NCBI RefSeq assembly: GCF_014650995.1
Contig: NZ_BMWA01000004.1
Span: 124,001 to 188,000 of the forward strand
Direction: 5' to 3'
Length of the DNA: 64,000 bases
Source: Streptomyces viridiviolaceus
Lineage (GTDB): Bacteria > Actinomycetota > Actinomycetes > Streptomycetales > Streptomycetaceae
The notes under the pieces: model-generated
Database searches by the model: none
Told to the model about the DNA's origin: nothing
What the model saw: only the letters and a program-made list of their open reading frames with translations
In this document: in pieces, positions 27,907 to 36,238 of the stretch
Layout: the number at the start of each line of letters is the position of its first letter
How positions within the stretch are numbered: position 1 is the first letter of the stretch
Translations under genes and position numbers: made by a program

Positions 27907-28671
27907 TCACCGCAGTTCCTCCGGCGGAGTCCGCTCCCCGTCCACCTTCTCCGTACGCACCAGCTCCCCCCAGACCACGTACCGGTACTTGCTCGTGTAG
28001 ACCGGCGTGCACGTCGTCAGCGTGATGTAGTGGCCCGCCTTCGTCTTCCCGGACTCCTTGGGCACGGCGCCGAGGACGTCGACGTTGTACTTCGAGGTCT
28101 CCGGGAGGATCCCGTAGACCTTGTACACGTACCACTTGTCCTTGGTCTCGAAGACGATCGGGTCGCCCTTCTCGATCTTGTGGATGTTGTGGAACTTCGC
28201 GCCGTGCCCGTCCCGGTGCGCCGCCAGCGAGAAGTTGCCCGCCTTGCCCGACGTCGGCAGCGTGGCCTTGACGGGGTCGGTGTAGTAGCCGGCGACGCCG
28301 TCGTTGAGGACCTTCATCGACGTCCCCTTCTCGACCAGGATGTCGCCGTCGCCCATCGCGGGCACGTGCAGGAAGCCGATGCCCGCCTTGGTGTCCAGCG
28401 TCCCGGGGCCGTCGGAACCGACCCTGTCCTGCGCCCAGTTGTCGCGGACCTTGTCACCCTGCTCGTCGGCCGCGCGGTCGGCCATGACGTTCGTCCACCA
28501 CAACGAGTAGACGACGAACAGACCGAGCACCAGGCCCGCCGTGATGAGGAGTTCACCGAAGACGCTCACCGCCCGGGCGAGAACCCGCCCGGACCCGCGG
28601 CGGCGTGCGGCCGGCGGCCTTCCGGGCGCGCCGGTGTGCTCTTCGTGATCCGTGTCGGTGGTCGCTGCCAC
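27907..28671 (-). CDS. srtE2: Class E sortase (SrtE2-like)
   Basis: 254 aa. Basic N-terminus, one membrane anchor (FGELLITAGLVLGLFVVYSL), then a sortase domain with the catalytic triad His152 (LAAHRDGHG), Cys221 (TLTTC) and Arg230 (SKYRY). Class E sortases cut LAxTG-type signals and attach proteins to peptidoglycan; in S. coelicolor two tandem enzymes of this kind anchor long chaplins needed for aerial growth. It lies 13 bases after the second sortase. Paralogue numbering follows the S. coelicolor order from memory. Confidence 0.9.
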   Translation of the reverse strand: MAATTDTDHEEHTGAPGRPPAARRRGSGRVLARAVSVFGELLITAGLVLGLFVVYSLWWTNVMADRAADEQGDKVRDNWAQDRVGSDGPGTLDTKAGIGFLHVPAMGDGDILVEKGTSMKVLNDGVAGYYTDPVKATLPTSGKAGNFSLAAHRDGHGAKFHNIHKIEKGDPIVFETKDKWYVYKVYGILPETSKYNVDVLGAVPKESGKTKAGHYITLTTCTPVYTSKYRYVVWGELVRTEKVDGERTPPEELR

Positions 28672-28684
28672 TGGTCATCTGCCC

Positions 28685-29764
28685 TTAACTGACGAGCGCA
28701 TCCGGCTTGCCCTTGCTGCGCGGCCGTTCCTCGACCATCTTGCCCCAGACGATCATCCGGTACTTGCTCGTGAACTCCGGCGTGCACGTGGTGAGCGTGA
28801 TGTAGCGGCCGGGCCCCGTGAAACCCGACTGCTCGGGCACCGGATCGAGCACGCTGACGTTGCTCGGCGACGTCACCGGCAGGATGGACGCCATCTTGTA
28901 CACGAAGTACTCGTCCTGCGTCTCCACGACGATCGGATCGCCCGGCTGAAGCTTGTTGATGTACCGGAACGGTTCCCCATGCGTGTTGCGATGCCCCGCC
29001 AGCCCGAAGTTCCCGGTCTTCGCATCCGGCATCGCCGTCTTCAGGGCACCCTCCGCGTAGTGCCCGACCATGCCCCGGTCCAGCACCTTCTTGCTGTCGA
29101 TGCCCTCCGCGATCGGCACCACGACGTCCAGCTTGGGGATGTGCAGCAACGCGAACCCCTGCCCCGGCTCGAACGTACCCGGATTGCGCTTGCCGTCCGC
29201 CCAGTCGTCCTGGAGGCTGCTCGCCGCCTTGTCGGCCTGCGCCTGCGCACGCACGTTCGTCCACCACAGCTGGTAGGTCACGAACAGCAGCATCAGCACA
29301 CCGGTCGTGATGAAGACCTCGCCGATCGCACGACTCGCGATCACCGCGGCACCCGGCTTGCGCGCCCGCGCCTGCCGACGGGCCTCCACACGCGACAGAG
29401 GCGCTTTCGGAGCCTCCTCGGGCTCACCGGCCCCAGTGGCCCTCCGCGAGCCCCCACGACGCCCGTGACGCCGTTTCGCGGCCTTCCTGCGCGCCGCACG
29501 ACCGCCGCCCGGGGGCGGAGAAGCAGACTGCGCTGTTTCACCGGCCGTCCGCCCCGGCGGATCCGCGATCCGCAGAGCCACCGTCTCGTCGTCCACCACC
29601 GGCGGCACGTACGACCCGGCGCCCGATCCGTACTCCTCACCGCCGACGGAGTACCCCTCGTACCAGCCGCCCCCGAACGCACCGGGATCCCCGTACGGCT
29701 GCCCGTACGAGCCCCCCTGGTCACCGGCCGCGCCGGATTCGCGCTCGGGGCGCAGCGCGGTCAC
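28685..29764 (-). CDS. srtE1: Class E sortase (SrtE1-like)
   Basis: 359 aa. A long disordered N-terminus rich in Gly, Tyr, Ser and Arg, a membrane helix (IGEVFITTGVLMLLFVTYQL), then a sortase domain with His258 (LAGHRNTHG), Cys327 (TLTTCTPEF) and the arginine of SKYRM. The extended cytoplasmic tail is absent from its neighbour. It starts with GTG at 29764, overlapping the pabA stop by four bases, so sortases and pabA are co-translated. Expected substrates are cell-wall-anchored chaplins and other LAxTG proteins encoded elsewhere. Confidence 0.9.
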   Translation of the reverse strand: MTALRPERESGAAGDQGGSYGQPYGDPGAFGGGWYEGYSVGGEEYGSGAGSYVPPVVDDETVALRIADPPGRTAGETAQSASPPPGGGRAARRKAAKRRHGRRGGSRRATGAGEPEEAPKAPLSRVEARRQARARKPGAAVIASRAIGEVFITTGVLMLLFVTYQLWWTNVRAQAQADKAASSLQDDWADGKRNPGTFEPGQGFALLHIPKLDVVVPIAEGIDSKKVLDRGMVGHYAEGALKTAMPDAKTGNFGLAGHRNTHGEPFRYINKLQPGDPIVVETQDEYFVYKMASILPVTSPSNVSVLDPVPEQSGFTGPGRYITLTTCTPEFTSKYRMIVWGKMVEERPRSKGKPDALVS

Positions 29765-30399
29765 GCCGTGGCCCTGCCCACCACCGGGGCGAGCCCCGCC
29801 GACCTCGCCACCGCGCCCTCGTCACCGCACTCCACCAGCCAGTTGGCCAGCATCCGGTGCCCGTGCTCCGTCAGCACCGACTCGGGATGGAACTGCACGC
29901 CCTCCACGGGCAGTTCCCGATGGCGCAGCCCCATGACGATGCCGTCGGACGTGCGGGCCGTCACCTCCAGCTCCGCCGGTACGGTGGCCGGCTCCGCGGC
30001 CAGCGAGTGGTACCGCGTCGCCGTGAACGGCGAGGGCAGGCCCGCGAAAACGCCCTTGCCCCCGTGCTCCACCGGCGAGGTCTTTCCGTGCAGCAGCTCC
30101 GGCGCCCGGTCCACCACACCGCCGTACGCCACCTGCATCGACTGCATGCCGAGACAGACACCGAAGACGGGCACACCGGTGGCCGCGCAATGCCGGACCA
30201 TGTCGACGCATACACCCGCCTGCTCCGGCGCGCCCGGGCCCGGCGACAGCAGCACACCGTCGAAGCCGTCCTGCGCGTGCGCCGTCGACACCTCGTCGTT
30301 GCGCACGACCTCGCACTCGGCACCCAGCTGGTACAGGTACTGCACCAGGTTGAAGACGAAACTGTCGTAGTTGTCGACGACGAGAATGCGCGCACTCAC
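29761..30399 (-). CDS. pabA: Aminodeoxychorismate/anthranilate synthase component II (glutamine amidotransferase)
   Basis: 212 aa. Class I glutamine amidotransferase: ILVVDNYDSFVFNLVQYL at the N-terminus, oxyanion loop LLSPGPGAPEQAG, nucleophile Cys in GVCLGMQ, and the His-Glu pair in VQFHPESVLTEHG. It releases ammonia from glutamine for PabB or TrpE, neither of which is in this window. The start is GTG at 30399, overlapping the stop of the upstream small membrane gene; the frame up to 30579 is a shadow of it. The same neighbourhood (pabA/trpG by pknB and crgA) occurs in mycobacteria. Confidence 0.92.
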   Translation of the reverse strand: MSARILVVDNYDSFVFNLVQYLYQLGAECEVVRNDEVSTAHAQDGFDGVLLSPGPGAPEQAGVCVDMVRHCAATGVPVFGVCLGMQSMQVAYGGVVDRAPELLHGKTSPVEHGGKGVFAGLPSPFTATRYHSLAAEPATVPAELEVTARTSDGIVMGLRHRELPVEGVQFHPESVLTEHGHRMLANWLVECGDEGAVARSAGLAPVVGRATA

Positions 30400-30557
30400 T
30401 GGTTGTCCACCGTCACATCGTTGAAGGGAAGCAGCGGTTCGGCCCACGGGAAGACGTACTGGAAGAGGACGTAGACCACAGCCACGACCAGCACGAGCGA
30501 GAGCAGCGCCTTCACCCACGCGTTCCCCGGCAGATGCCGCCAGATCCAGCCGTACAT
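30396..30557 (-). CDS. Small single-pass membrane protein
   Basis: 53 aa: MYGWIWRHLPGN, then a membrane helix (WVKALLSLVLVVAVVYVLFQ) and a short tail VFPWAEPLLPFNDVTVDNQ. The ATG at 30557 follows GGAAGGGACGGC; an in-frame ATG at 30605 lacks a site. It overlaps pabA by four bases (GTGA). Function unknown; its position beside crgA, DUF881 and the sortases suggests an envelope or division role. Confidence 0.75.
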   Translation of the reverse strand: MYGWIWRHLPGNAWVKALLSLVLVVAVVYVLFQYVFPWAEPLLPFNDVTVDNQ

Positions 30558-30638
30558 GCCGTCCCTTCCGTCGCACCACGGCACCAGACTCACGCCGTAC
30601 GGCACCAGACTAACGGCGCCGAGCCCTCCGGAACGGCG

Positions 30639-31418
30639 TCAATCCACAGGCTGGGCATAGTGCAGGTCCACGGCGCCCGAGTAGCCGGGCAACGTCACCC
30701 TGCCGTCGTCCTCGACCTTCCAGCCGAGGCCGTAGACGTTGACGTACACCATGTAGTTCTGGATCGTCGGCGACTCGGCGAGCGCCTGCTTCAACCGCTT
30801 CGGGTCACCGACCGCCGTGATCTTGTACGGCGGGGAGTAGACGCGTCCCTGCAGGATCAGCGTGTTGCCCACGCAGCGCACGGCGCTGGTGGAGATCAGC
30901 CGCTGGTCCATGACCTTGATCCCCTCGGCCCCGCCCTGCCACAGGGCGTTCACCACGGCCTGCAGGTCCTGCTGGTGGATGACCAGGTAGTCGGGCTGCG
31001 GCTCCGGGTATCCGGGCAGCTTGGCGGTGGCGTCCGGCGGGGCGTCGTCGAGCGTGACCGATATCGCCTCGCCCGTCAGCTTCTGCGTGCCCGCCTTCTC
31101 CTCCAGGGCGGCGAGCTTGTCGTCCTCCGCCTTCGTGCTGCCGTCGTCGCTCTCGGCGAGGGACTCGATGTCGCCGCGCAGGGCCCCGTTCGACTCCTCC
31201 ATCTCGCCGTTCTTGCGACTGCGCTCCTGGATGAGATCGGACAACTTGAGCAAAGAGGTGTCCGTGCGGATATTGGTGCCCTTGGCGGTGTTGAAGCTGG
31301 TGAAGAAAATGAGACCCGCGAGAGCGAAGACCGCGGCCGTGAGTACCCGCACCGGCCGCAAACGGCGCCGGCGGGCAGGGCTGGAACCCGTCCCGGGGGA
31401 GTCGGCAGAATTGCTCAA
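30639..31418 (-). CDS. DUF881 family membrane protein
   Basis: 259 aa. Basic N-terminus, one membrane helix (VRVLTAAVFALAGLIFFTSF), a coiled coil (about 60-115), and the DUF881 domain with VTLDDAPPDA, DYLVIHQQDLQAVVNALWQG, AEGIKVMDQRLISTSAVRCV and PYKITAVGDP. The mycobacterial homologue lies next to crgA in the same arrangement. The fold resembles a periplasmic scaffold; molecular role unknown. Divergent from crgA across about 150 bases. Confidence 0.88.
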   Translation of the reverse strand: MSNSADSPGTGSSPARRRRLRPVRVLTAAVFALAGLIFFTSFNTAKGTNIRTDTSLLKLSDLIQERSRKNGEMEESNGALRGDIESLAESDDGSTKAEDDKLAALEEKAGTQKLTGEAISVTLDDAPPDATAKLPGYPEPQPDYLVIHQQDLQAVVNALWQGGAEGIKVMDQRLISTSAVRCVGNTLILQGRVYSPPYKITAVGDPKRLKQALAESPTIQNYMVYVNVYGLGWKVEDDGRVTLPGYSGAVDLHYAQPVD

Positions 31419-31568
31419 CGTACCCTTATCTCCTTCGGCGCCACGGAAGCACTACGCTAACGGACGCCCGGGGGAGCGCTAAGAGTCCCCTTGTACGTCT
31501 CGTACGTCGCCCCCGAGCCCGACCCGTTCCCTGCGCGGCCACGCAGCGCATCGACAGGAGAGACCCTC

Positions 31569-31823
31569 GTGCCGAAGTCACGTATCCGCAAGAAGGCCGA
31601 CTACACGCCGCCGCCCGCGAAGCAGGCGACCGCCGTCAAGCTGGACAACCGGTCCTGGGTCGCGCCCGTGATGCTGGCGATGTTCGTCATCGGCCTCGCC
31701 TGGATCGTCGTCTTCTATGTCACCGACGGTTCACTTCCCATCGACCAGTTCGGCAACTGGAACATCGTGGTCGGCTTCGGCTTCATCGCCGCCGGATTCG
31801 GTGTCTCGACGCAATGGAAGTAG
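31569..31823 (+). CDS. crgA: CrgA cell division inhibitor
   Basis: 84 aa, the usual length. [20 protein letters not shown] at the N-terminus, then two membrane helices ([20 protein letters not shown] and [19 protein letters not shown]). CrgA delays FtsZ assembly in Streptomyces aerial hyphae and bridges FtsI/FtsQ in mycobacteria. The GTG at 31569 is chosen because AGGAGAG lies seven bases upstream; the frame to 31491 has no support. A TACGCT -10-like element lies near 31453. Confidence 0.93.
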   Translation: MPKSRIRKKADYTPPPAKQATAVKLDNRSWVAPVMLAMFVIGLAWIVVFYVTDGSLPIDQFGNWNIVVGFGFIAAGFGVSTQWK

Positions 31824-31835
31824 CTCTGCCCAGGG

Positions 31836-32050
31836 CTATCCACGGAGTTATCCACAGGTGCTGTCCACACCCTGAGGAAAAGAAAGACGATCTGTGGATA
31901 ACTCACTGGGCATTGACGCCGGTGTGACAGAACCACCGGCACCCGAAAACGCGTTCGCCCCCTGCCTGACCTGCGGAAACACGGGTCGGTGACAGGGGGC
32001 ACATCTGTTCTCGCACACTGTGCACAAGATCCGCCACCCGCTGTGGACAA
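31836..32050. promoter_or_regulatory. Cluster of DnaA boxes between crgA and the rhomboid gene
   Basis: Six DnaA-box-like nonamers in 215 bases: CTATCCACG (31836), TTATCCACA (31848), CTGTCCACA (31861), TGTGGATAA (31893), TGTGCACAA (32019) and TGTGGACAA (32042). Three match a perfect consensus. This fills the 235-base convergent gap, which has no gene. It is about 20 kb from oriC, so it is not the origin but could titrate DnaA or regulate nearby genes. Confidence 0.7.
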
Positions 32051-32058
32051 CTGAGCGC

Positions 32059-32970
32059 TCAGGTGAGCTGGGTGGTTCTCAACAGGGTCAGTCCGACGAC
32101 CAGGGCGAGGACCAGTGCACAGGTGCCGTACTGCACGAGCGTCCGCCGGTCGCGGGGGGCGTGGACCATGGCGTAGCCGATCACGACGCCGGCGACGAGG
32201 CCGCCGATGTGCGCCTGCCAGGCGATGTTGAAGCCCGGGCTGAAGGTGAAGATCAGGTTGATCGCCAGCAGGGCGATGACCGGCCGCATGTCGTAGTTGA
32301 GCCGCCGCAGCAGGACGGCGGTGGCACCGAAGAGGCCGAAGACGGCGCCCGAGGCGCCGAGGGTGGCCTGGGTGGGTGCGGCCAGCAGGTAGGTGAGCGC
32401 GCTTCCGGCGAGGCCTGAGACGAGGTAGAGGGCGAGGTAGCGGGCTCGGCCGAGGGCGGCTTCGAGGGGGCCGCCGAGGAACCACAGGCTGAGCATGTTG
32501 AAGGCGATGTGCCAGATTTCCTCGTGAGTGAACATCGTGGTCACCAGCCGGTACCACTCGCCCGCGGCGACGCCTTCTGTCGGGACGTAGGGGGCGGGCG
32601 GCCACTGCCCGCGGAGTACGAGGTCGTACAGCAGTGTCGACGAGGCGTGGACGGCGATGAACACCGCGATGTTGACCCCGATGAGAATCTTGGTGATGAG
32701 GCGGGGGTCGGCGGTCACGGTGCCGCCTGCGAGGGTGCGGGGCCGGGACGCGTCGGGGGTGTGGCCGGTGCCGGAGCCGGTGCGGACGCAGTCGGGGCAG
32801 TGGAAGCCGACGGAGGCGTTGACCATGCACTCGGGGCAGATGGGGCGGTCGCACCGGGTGCAGCGGATGCCGGTCTCGCGGTCCGGGTGGCGGTAGCAGC
32901 CGGGCAGGCTCTGGGCGGGCCGGGCTCCTTGTTCTTCCGGGCCCTTCGGTCCGCCTGGTGCCTGGTCCAT
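32059..32970 (-). CDS. Rhomboid family intramembrane serine protease
   Basis: 303 aa. N-terminal B-box-type zinc finger (CYRHPDRETGIRCTRC, then CPECM and HCPDC, residues 25-61), then six or seven membrane helices with the rhomboid core: FTHEEIWHIAFNMLSLWFLG, catalytic Ser207 in TLGASGAVFGLFG and His254 in WQAHIGGLVAG. It cleaves transmembrane helices of unknown client proteins. The ATG at 32970 has GAGGGG just upstream; the longer frame to 33018 lacks a site. Confidence 0.92.
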   Translation of the reverse strand: MDQAPGGPKGPEEQGARPAQSLPGCYRHPDRETGIRCTRCDRPICPECMVNASVGFHCPDCVRTGSGTGHTPDASRPRTLAGGTVTADPRLITKILIGVNIAVFIAVHASSTLLYDLVLRGQWPPAPYVPTEGVAAGEWYRLVTTMFTHEEIWHIAFNMLSLWFLGGPLEAALGRARYLALYLVSGLAGSALTYLLAAPTQATLGASGAVFGLFGATAVLLRRLNYDMRPVIALLAINLIFTFSPGFNIAWQAHIGGLVAGVVIGYAMVHAPRDRRTLVQYGTCALVLALVVGLTLLRTTQLT

Positions 32971-33083
32971 GGGGTTCCCCTCACTCGTCCGTCCGCAACG
33001 TGCAATCGCCCCGCCCATCCTTACGGACGAGCGGGGCGATTAGTTCCCTTCGGACACGCCGGGCATGGCGTGCGGGGAGGGGG

Positions 33084-33617
33084 TCAGCCCTCGCGGGTCT
33101 CGACGACGACGGACTCGATGACGACGTCGTTGACGGGACGGTCGGTGCGGGGGTTGGTCTGGATGCCGGCGATGGCGTCGACGACCTTCTGGCTGGCGGT
33201 GTCGGTCACCTCGCCGAAGATGGTGTGCTTGCGGTTCAGCCACGTCGTCGGGGCGACGGTGATGAAGAACTGCGAGCCGTTGGTGCCCGGACCGGCGTTG
33301 GCCATGGCCAGCAGGTAGGGCTTGTCGAAGGAGAGGTCCGGGTGGAACTCGTCCTCGAACTGGTAGCCGGGACCGCCGGTGCCGTTGCCCAGCGGGTCAC
33401 CGCCCTGGATCATGAATCCGCTGATCACCCGGTGGAAGACCGTGCCGTCGTAGAGCTTGTCCGTGGACTTCTGCCCGGTGGCGGGGTTGGTCCACTCACG
33501 CTCGCCCTTGGCGAGCTCGACGAAGTTCTTGACCGTCTTGGGGGCGTGGTTCGGCAGGAGCCGGACGTCGATGTCGCCGTGGTTGGTCTTCAGGGTGGCG
33601 TAGAGCTGCTCAGCCAC
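33084..33617 (-). CDS. ppiA: Peptidyl-prolyl cis-trans isomerase, cyclophilin type
   Basis: 177 aa, a single cytoplasmic cyclophilin domain: [20 protein letters not shown], catalytic [15 protein letters not shown] with the active-site Arg, and [19 protein letters not shown]. It speeds proline isomerisation during protein folding. No signal peptide. GTG start with GGAAGG upstream. Confidence 0.94.
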   Translation of the reverse strand: MAEQLYATLKTNHGDIDVRLLPNHAPKTVKNFVELAKGEREWTNPATGQKSTDKLYDGTVFHRVISGFMIQGGDPLGNGTGGPGYQFEDEFHPDLSFDKPYLLAMANAGPGTNGSQFFITVAPTTWLNRKHTIFGEVTDTASQKVVDAIAGIQTNPRTDRPVNDVVIESVVVETREG

Positions 33618-33990
33618 GATGTGCCTTCCGTCGTCTTGTTGTGCTCACCGATCCTCGCACGGTCCGCGCCGTACGTCGCCCAGCAGCCGGTTCCTGTCCC
33701 GCGTCGGCGGGTTTCGCTTGCGGAAATCGGGCCAAGTACTCCCGGGTCACGAGCGAGGCGCGGCGATCCGTGGCATTGTCGTCGACAAGCTCGCGTTGCT
33801 CCGTATTCATCCGCTATTGCAGTCGATGAACATCTTGACCGCTTCTTCATCACCATGTGTCCCACAGGGCCCGAAGTCACCGTCCGTGACCCGGATGCCC
33901 GCCCTCACATGCCTGGCAGTGCGTCGGCAGGCATGATCCGTAAAAGGGTGGAAAGTCGAATTACCGTACGCCACCGAGGAGGAGGAACCC
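33618..33990. other. Intergenic region between ppiA and DUF5324 gene
   Basis: A 373-base divergent region of visibly lower GC than its surroundings around 33790-33850. Two short minus-strand frames can be read (33610-33810, 66 aa; and one ending at about 33807) and they meet as ATGA, but neither has a recognised product or strong ribosome-binding site. It also holds the promoters of ppiA and DUF5324. TTGACC at 33835-33840 has no good partner -10. Confidence 0.4.
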
Positions 33991-34680
33991 GTGACCCGCA
34001 TCGACAGCGTGCGCGCCGCGACCGGTTCGGCGAAGGACAGCGTGCTGCACGCCGCGGAAGTGGTGGCGCCCTACGCCGACACGGCCAAGGACAGGGCCGC
34101 TCACTACGCACACGAGGCGCGCGTACGGCTGGCGCCCAGGGTGTCGCAGGCCGCCGACCAGGCTCGCCTCCAGTACGGCGTGTATGTCGCGCCCCGTCTG
34201 GAGCAGGCCCGTACGCATGTGCCGCCGAAGATGGACCAGGCCGCGGTCCGTACGCGGCTGGCAGCCCGGCAGGCGGCCGACTACTCCCGGCCGAGGATCG
34301 AGCAGGCGGTCGCCGCGGCCGGTCCTGTCAGCCATGAGGCCGCCGCGCGTGGTGCCGCCGCGCTGGCGGCGCTGCGTGGGCAGGTGTCGGCGAAGGAGAT
34401 CCAGCGGCTGGCCCGCAAGCATGAGCGGCGGGCGAAGGCCGGGCGCATCGCCAAGGCGCTGGCGGTGATCGGTGTGGTCGCCGGGGGTGCCTTCGCCGCG
34501 TGGAAGTGGTGGGACAAGCAGGCCAATCCGGACTGGCTGGTGGAGCCGCCCGCGGCGACGGAGGTGCCCGAGAACGGGCGGCTGTCGTCGGTGGACGGCA
34601 GTGGCGATGCGATCCTCGACCCCGAGGTCCAGGCCAAGCAGGCACAGGACGAGGCGGCCGAGGGTGACGAGCCGCGCTGA
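33991..34680 (+). CDS. DUF5324 family membrane protein
   Basis: 229 aa. Long amphipathic, Ala/Arg-rich helices (AAEVVAPYADTAKDRAAHYA, VRLAPRVSQAADQARLQYGV) followed by one membrane helix (IAKALAVIGVVAGGAFAAWK) and an acidic tail. The repeating Ala-Asp-Gln helical pattern resembles apolipoprotein-like or LEA-like repeats. GTG start after GAGGAGGAGGAA. Function unknown; followed by a strong terminator. Confidence 0.85.
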   Translation: MTRIDSVRAATGSAKDSVLHAAEVVAPYADTAKDRAAHYAHEARVRLAPRVSQAADQARLQYGVYVAPRLEQARTHVPPKMDQAAVRTRLAARQAADYSRPRIEQAVAAAGPVSHEAAARGAAALAALRGQVSAKEIQRLARKHERRAKAGRIAKALAVIGVVAGGAFAAWKWWDKQANPDWLVEPPAATEVPENGRLSSVDGSGDAILDPEVQAKQAQDEAAEGDEPR

Positions 34681-34700
34681 CACCGGCGTATCCGTGTGAC

Positions 34701-34740
34701 GCCGCGGGGCGGGAGACTTCGGAGTCTCCCGCCCCGCGGC
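34701..34740. terminator. Intrinsic terminator after DUF5324
   Basis: A perfect 18-bp hairpin, GCCGCGGGGCGGGAGACT with its complement, around a TCGG loop. It stops DUF5324 transcription and, from the other side, the uppS gene. Confidence 0.85.
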
Positions 34741-34743
34741 GGT

Positions 34744-34757
34744 GTTTCACGTGGAAC
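34744..34757. promoter_or_regulatory. parS-like site (one mismatch)
   Basis: GTTTCACGTGGAAC differs at one base from the ParB-binding consensus GTTTCACGTGAAAC. It lies directly after the DUF5324 terminator, 18-24 kb from the parAB sites. Binding is inferred. Confidence 0.65.
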
Positions 34758-34780
34758 GGGCGTGGTGCCTGCCCCGGCTC

Positions 34781-35557
34781 TCAGCGGCCGTAGCGGCGTT
34801 CCCTCAGGGAGTACGAGCGCAGGGCGCGCAGGAAGTCGATCTCGCGGAAGTCCGGCCAGTAGGTCTCGCAGAAGTACATCTCGGCGTATGCGGACTGCCA
34901 GAGCAGGAAGCCGGACAGCCGCTGTTCGCCGGAGGTGCGGATGATGAGGTCGGACTCGGACCGCGTCTTGGAGTACAGGTGCTTGGAGATGTGCTCCATG
35001 GTGAAGGAGTCGATGAACTCGTCGATGTCGCCGCCCTGGGCGCTGTGTTCCATGAGGGCCGAGCGGACGGCGTCGACGATCTCGCGCCGGCCGCCGTAGC
35101 CCACGGCCACGTCGACCTTCGTGCCGCCCCGGCGGCCCTCGGTCGCGGCGGTGGCGGTCTTCAGGCGGCTCGCCGAGTCGGCGGGCAGGAGGTCCAGGGC
35201 GCCGACGACCTGGACGGGCCAGGGGTTGCCCGGGGCGGCCAGTCGCTCCACCACCTCGGCGATGATGTCGATGAGCGGGTTCAGCTCTTCCTCGGGGCGG
35301 TGCAGGTTGTCGTCGGAGAGCATGTACAGGGTGACGTGCTCGATCTCCGCGGAGTCGCACCAGCGGAGGAAGTCCAGCACTTTGGCCCCGCCCGCCCGGT
35401 AGCCCTCACGGGGGTCGTCGATGCCCGACATCTTGGCCCACCGGCGGTTGCCGTCCAGCATGATGCCGATGTGCTGGGGGCGTGGGCGTCCTTCCAGTTC
35501 CCTGACCAGCCGCTTCATGTAGATCGCGTCGAGAGCGGCCCGTACCTTCGCCCGCAT
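34781..35557 (-). CDS. uppS: Isoprenyl transferase (cis-prenyl diphosphate synthase, UppS family)
   Basis: 258 aa. Cis-prenyltransferase motifs: IGIMLDGNRRWAKMSG with catalytic Asp35, HVTLYMLSDDNLHRP, and the C-terminal DLIIRTSGEQRLSGFLLWQS, plus the YAEMYFCETYWPDF segment. It makes the polyprenyl diphosphate that carries lipid II precursors. Streptomyces usually has two such enzymes, so this may be the long- or short-chain paralogue. A strong GGAAGGGG site precedes the ATG and overlaps the end of a small upstream frame. Confidence 0.93.
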   Translation of the reverse strand: MRAKVRAALDAIYMKRLVRELEGRPRPQHIGIMLDGNRRWAKMSGIDDPREGYRAGGAKVLDFLRWCDSAEIEHVTLYMLSDDNLHRPEEELNPLIDIIAEVVERLAAPGNPWPVQVVGALDLLPADSASRLKTATAATEGRRGGTKVDVAVGYGGRREIVDAVRSALMEHSAQGGDIDEFIDSFTMEHISKHLYSKTRSESDLIIRTSGEQRLSGFLLWQSAYAEMYFCETYWPDFREIDFLRALRSYSLRERRYGR

Positions 35558-35560
35558 GGT

Positions 35561-35758
35561 CTACCCCTTCCACCTCGTCGGCAGCGACCGAACGGCTCCG
35601 ACGGCGATGAGCCACTTGGCACCGCCCCGCAGGGGTGTGGCGCTGGTGCCCTCTGGGGTGACGATATCAAGAGCAGACCGCCTCATCCCGGTGCTGAGTG
35701 GCGGCTCTCCGTGAGCCTGTTCACGCCCGGATCCCCGGGGGCGGCGGTTGTCCTGCAT
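35561..35758 (-). CDS. Possible small protein upstream of uppS
   Basis: 65 aa (MQDNRRPRGSGREQAHGEPP at the start, ending RSLPTRWKG). Its stop lies three bases before the uppS ATG, and its last codons cover the uppS ribosome-binding site, so coupled translation is possible. Arg/Gly-rich, no membrane segment, no recognised family. The ATG has only a weak upstream purine run. It may be non-coding leader; confidence is low. Confidence 0.3.
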   Translation of the reverse strand: MQDNRRPRGSGREQAHGEPPLSTGMRRSALDIVTPEGTSATPLRGGAKWLIAVGAVRSLPTRWKG

Positions 35759-35936
35759 CGTCAACTGGCCTTTTCCGGAATGCGGTTGATGATCGTCCTG
35801 GTCGGTGCGCCCTGGGGCGGATGCGGGGCGTGCGTGAAGCCGGTCCCGAGCGCCCGGGTGGTCGGGTGACCCCTTGGGTATATCGGAGGCACCCCTCGGC
35901 CTGTACGCGCACGGCGCGTGACGGCGTGGACACGAA

Positions 35937-35974
35937 GAGCCCGTCCACCTGCGTGACCGCAGGTGGACGGGCTC
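35937..35974. terminator. Terminator downstream of tRNA-Ala
   Basis: GAGCCCGTCCACCTGCG pairs with CGCAGGTGGACGGGCTC (17 bp) around TGAC. It sits nine bases beyond the 3' end of the leftward tRNA-Ala gene. The rest of the gap from 35759 to 35936 has no supported gene. Confidence 0.8.
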
Positions 35975-35982
35975 TCGGGCTG

Positions 35983-36055
35983 TGGAGCCTAGGGGAGTCG
36001 AACCCCTGACATCTGCCATGCAAAGACAGCGCTCTACCAACTGAGCTAAGGCCCC
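35983..36055 (-). tRNA. tRNA-Ala(TGC)
   Basis: Read on the minus strand, 73 bases: acceptor GGGGCCT with AGGCTCC, D-arm AGCTCAGTTGGTAGAGC, anticodon loop TTTGCAT (anticodon TGC), T-arm CAGGGGTTCGACTCCCCTA as far as the acceptor, discriminator A. CCA is not encoded. A likely promoter -10, TACTCT, lies at 36110-36115 on the minus strand. In mycobacteria this tRNA adjoins tRNA-Ile beside gyrA; here about 5.6 kb separates them. Confidence 0.95.
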
Positions 36056-36238
36056 GGAAGACGAAGCGTCCGGCCGGCGGAACAGCGTGCCGACAGGGCG
36101 CCGGGGACAAGAGTACCGGGTCGGCCCCCGTATCTCACAAATGATTGGGGGTCCCGATGAACGACCACGCTCCGTAAGATGCTCGGCGTGGTTCGCTGGA
36201 GCGAACTGCGGTTTTTGGGGAAGCGATGGGGAGACGCA

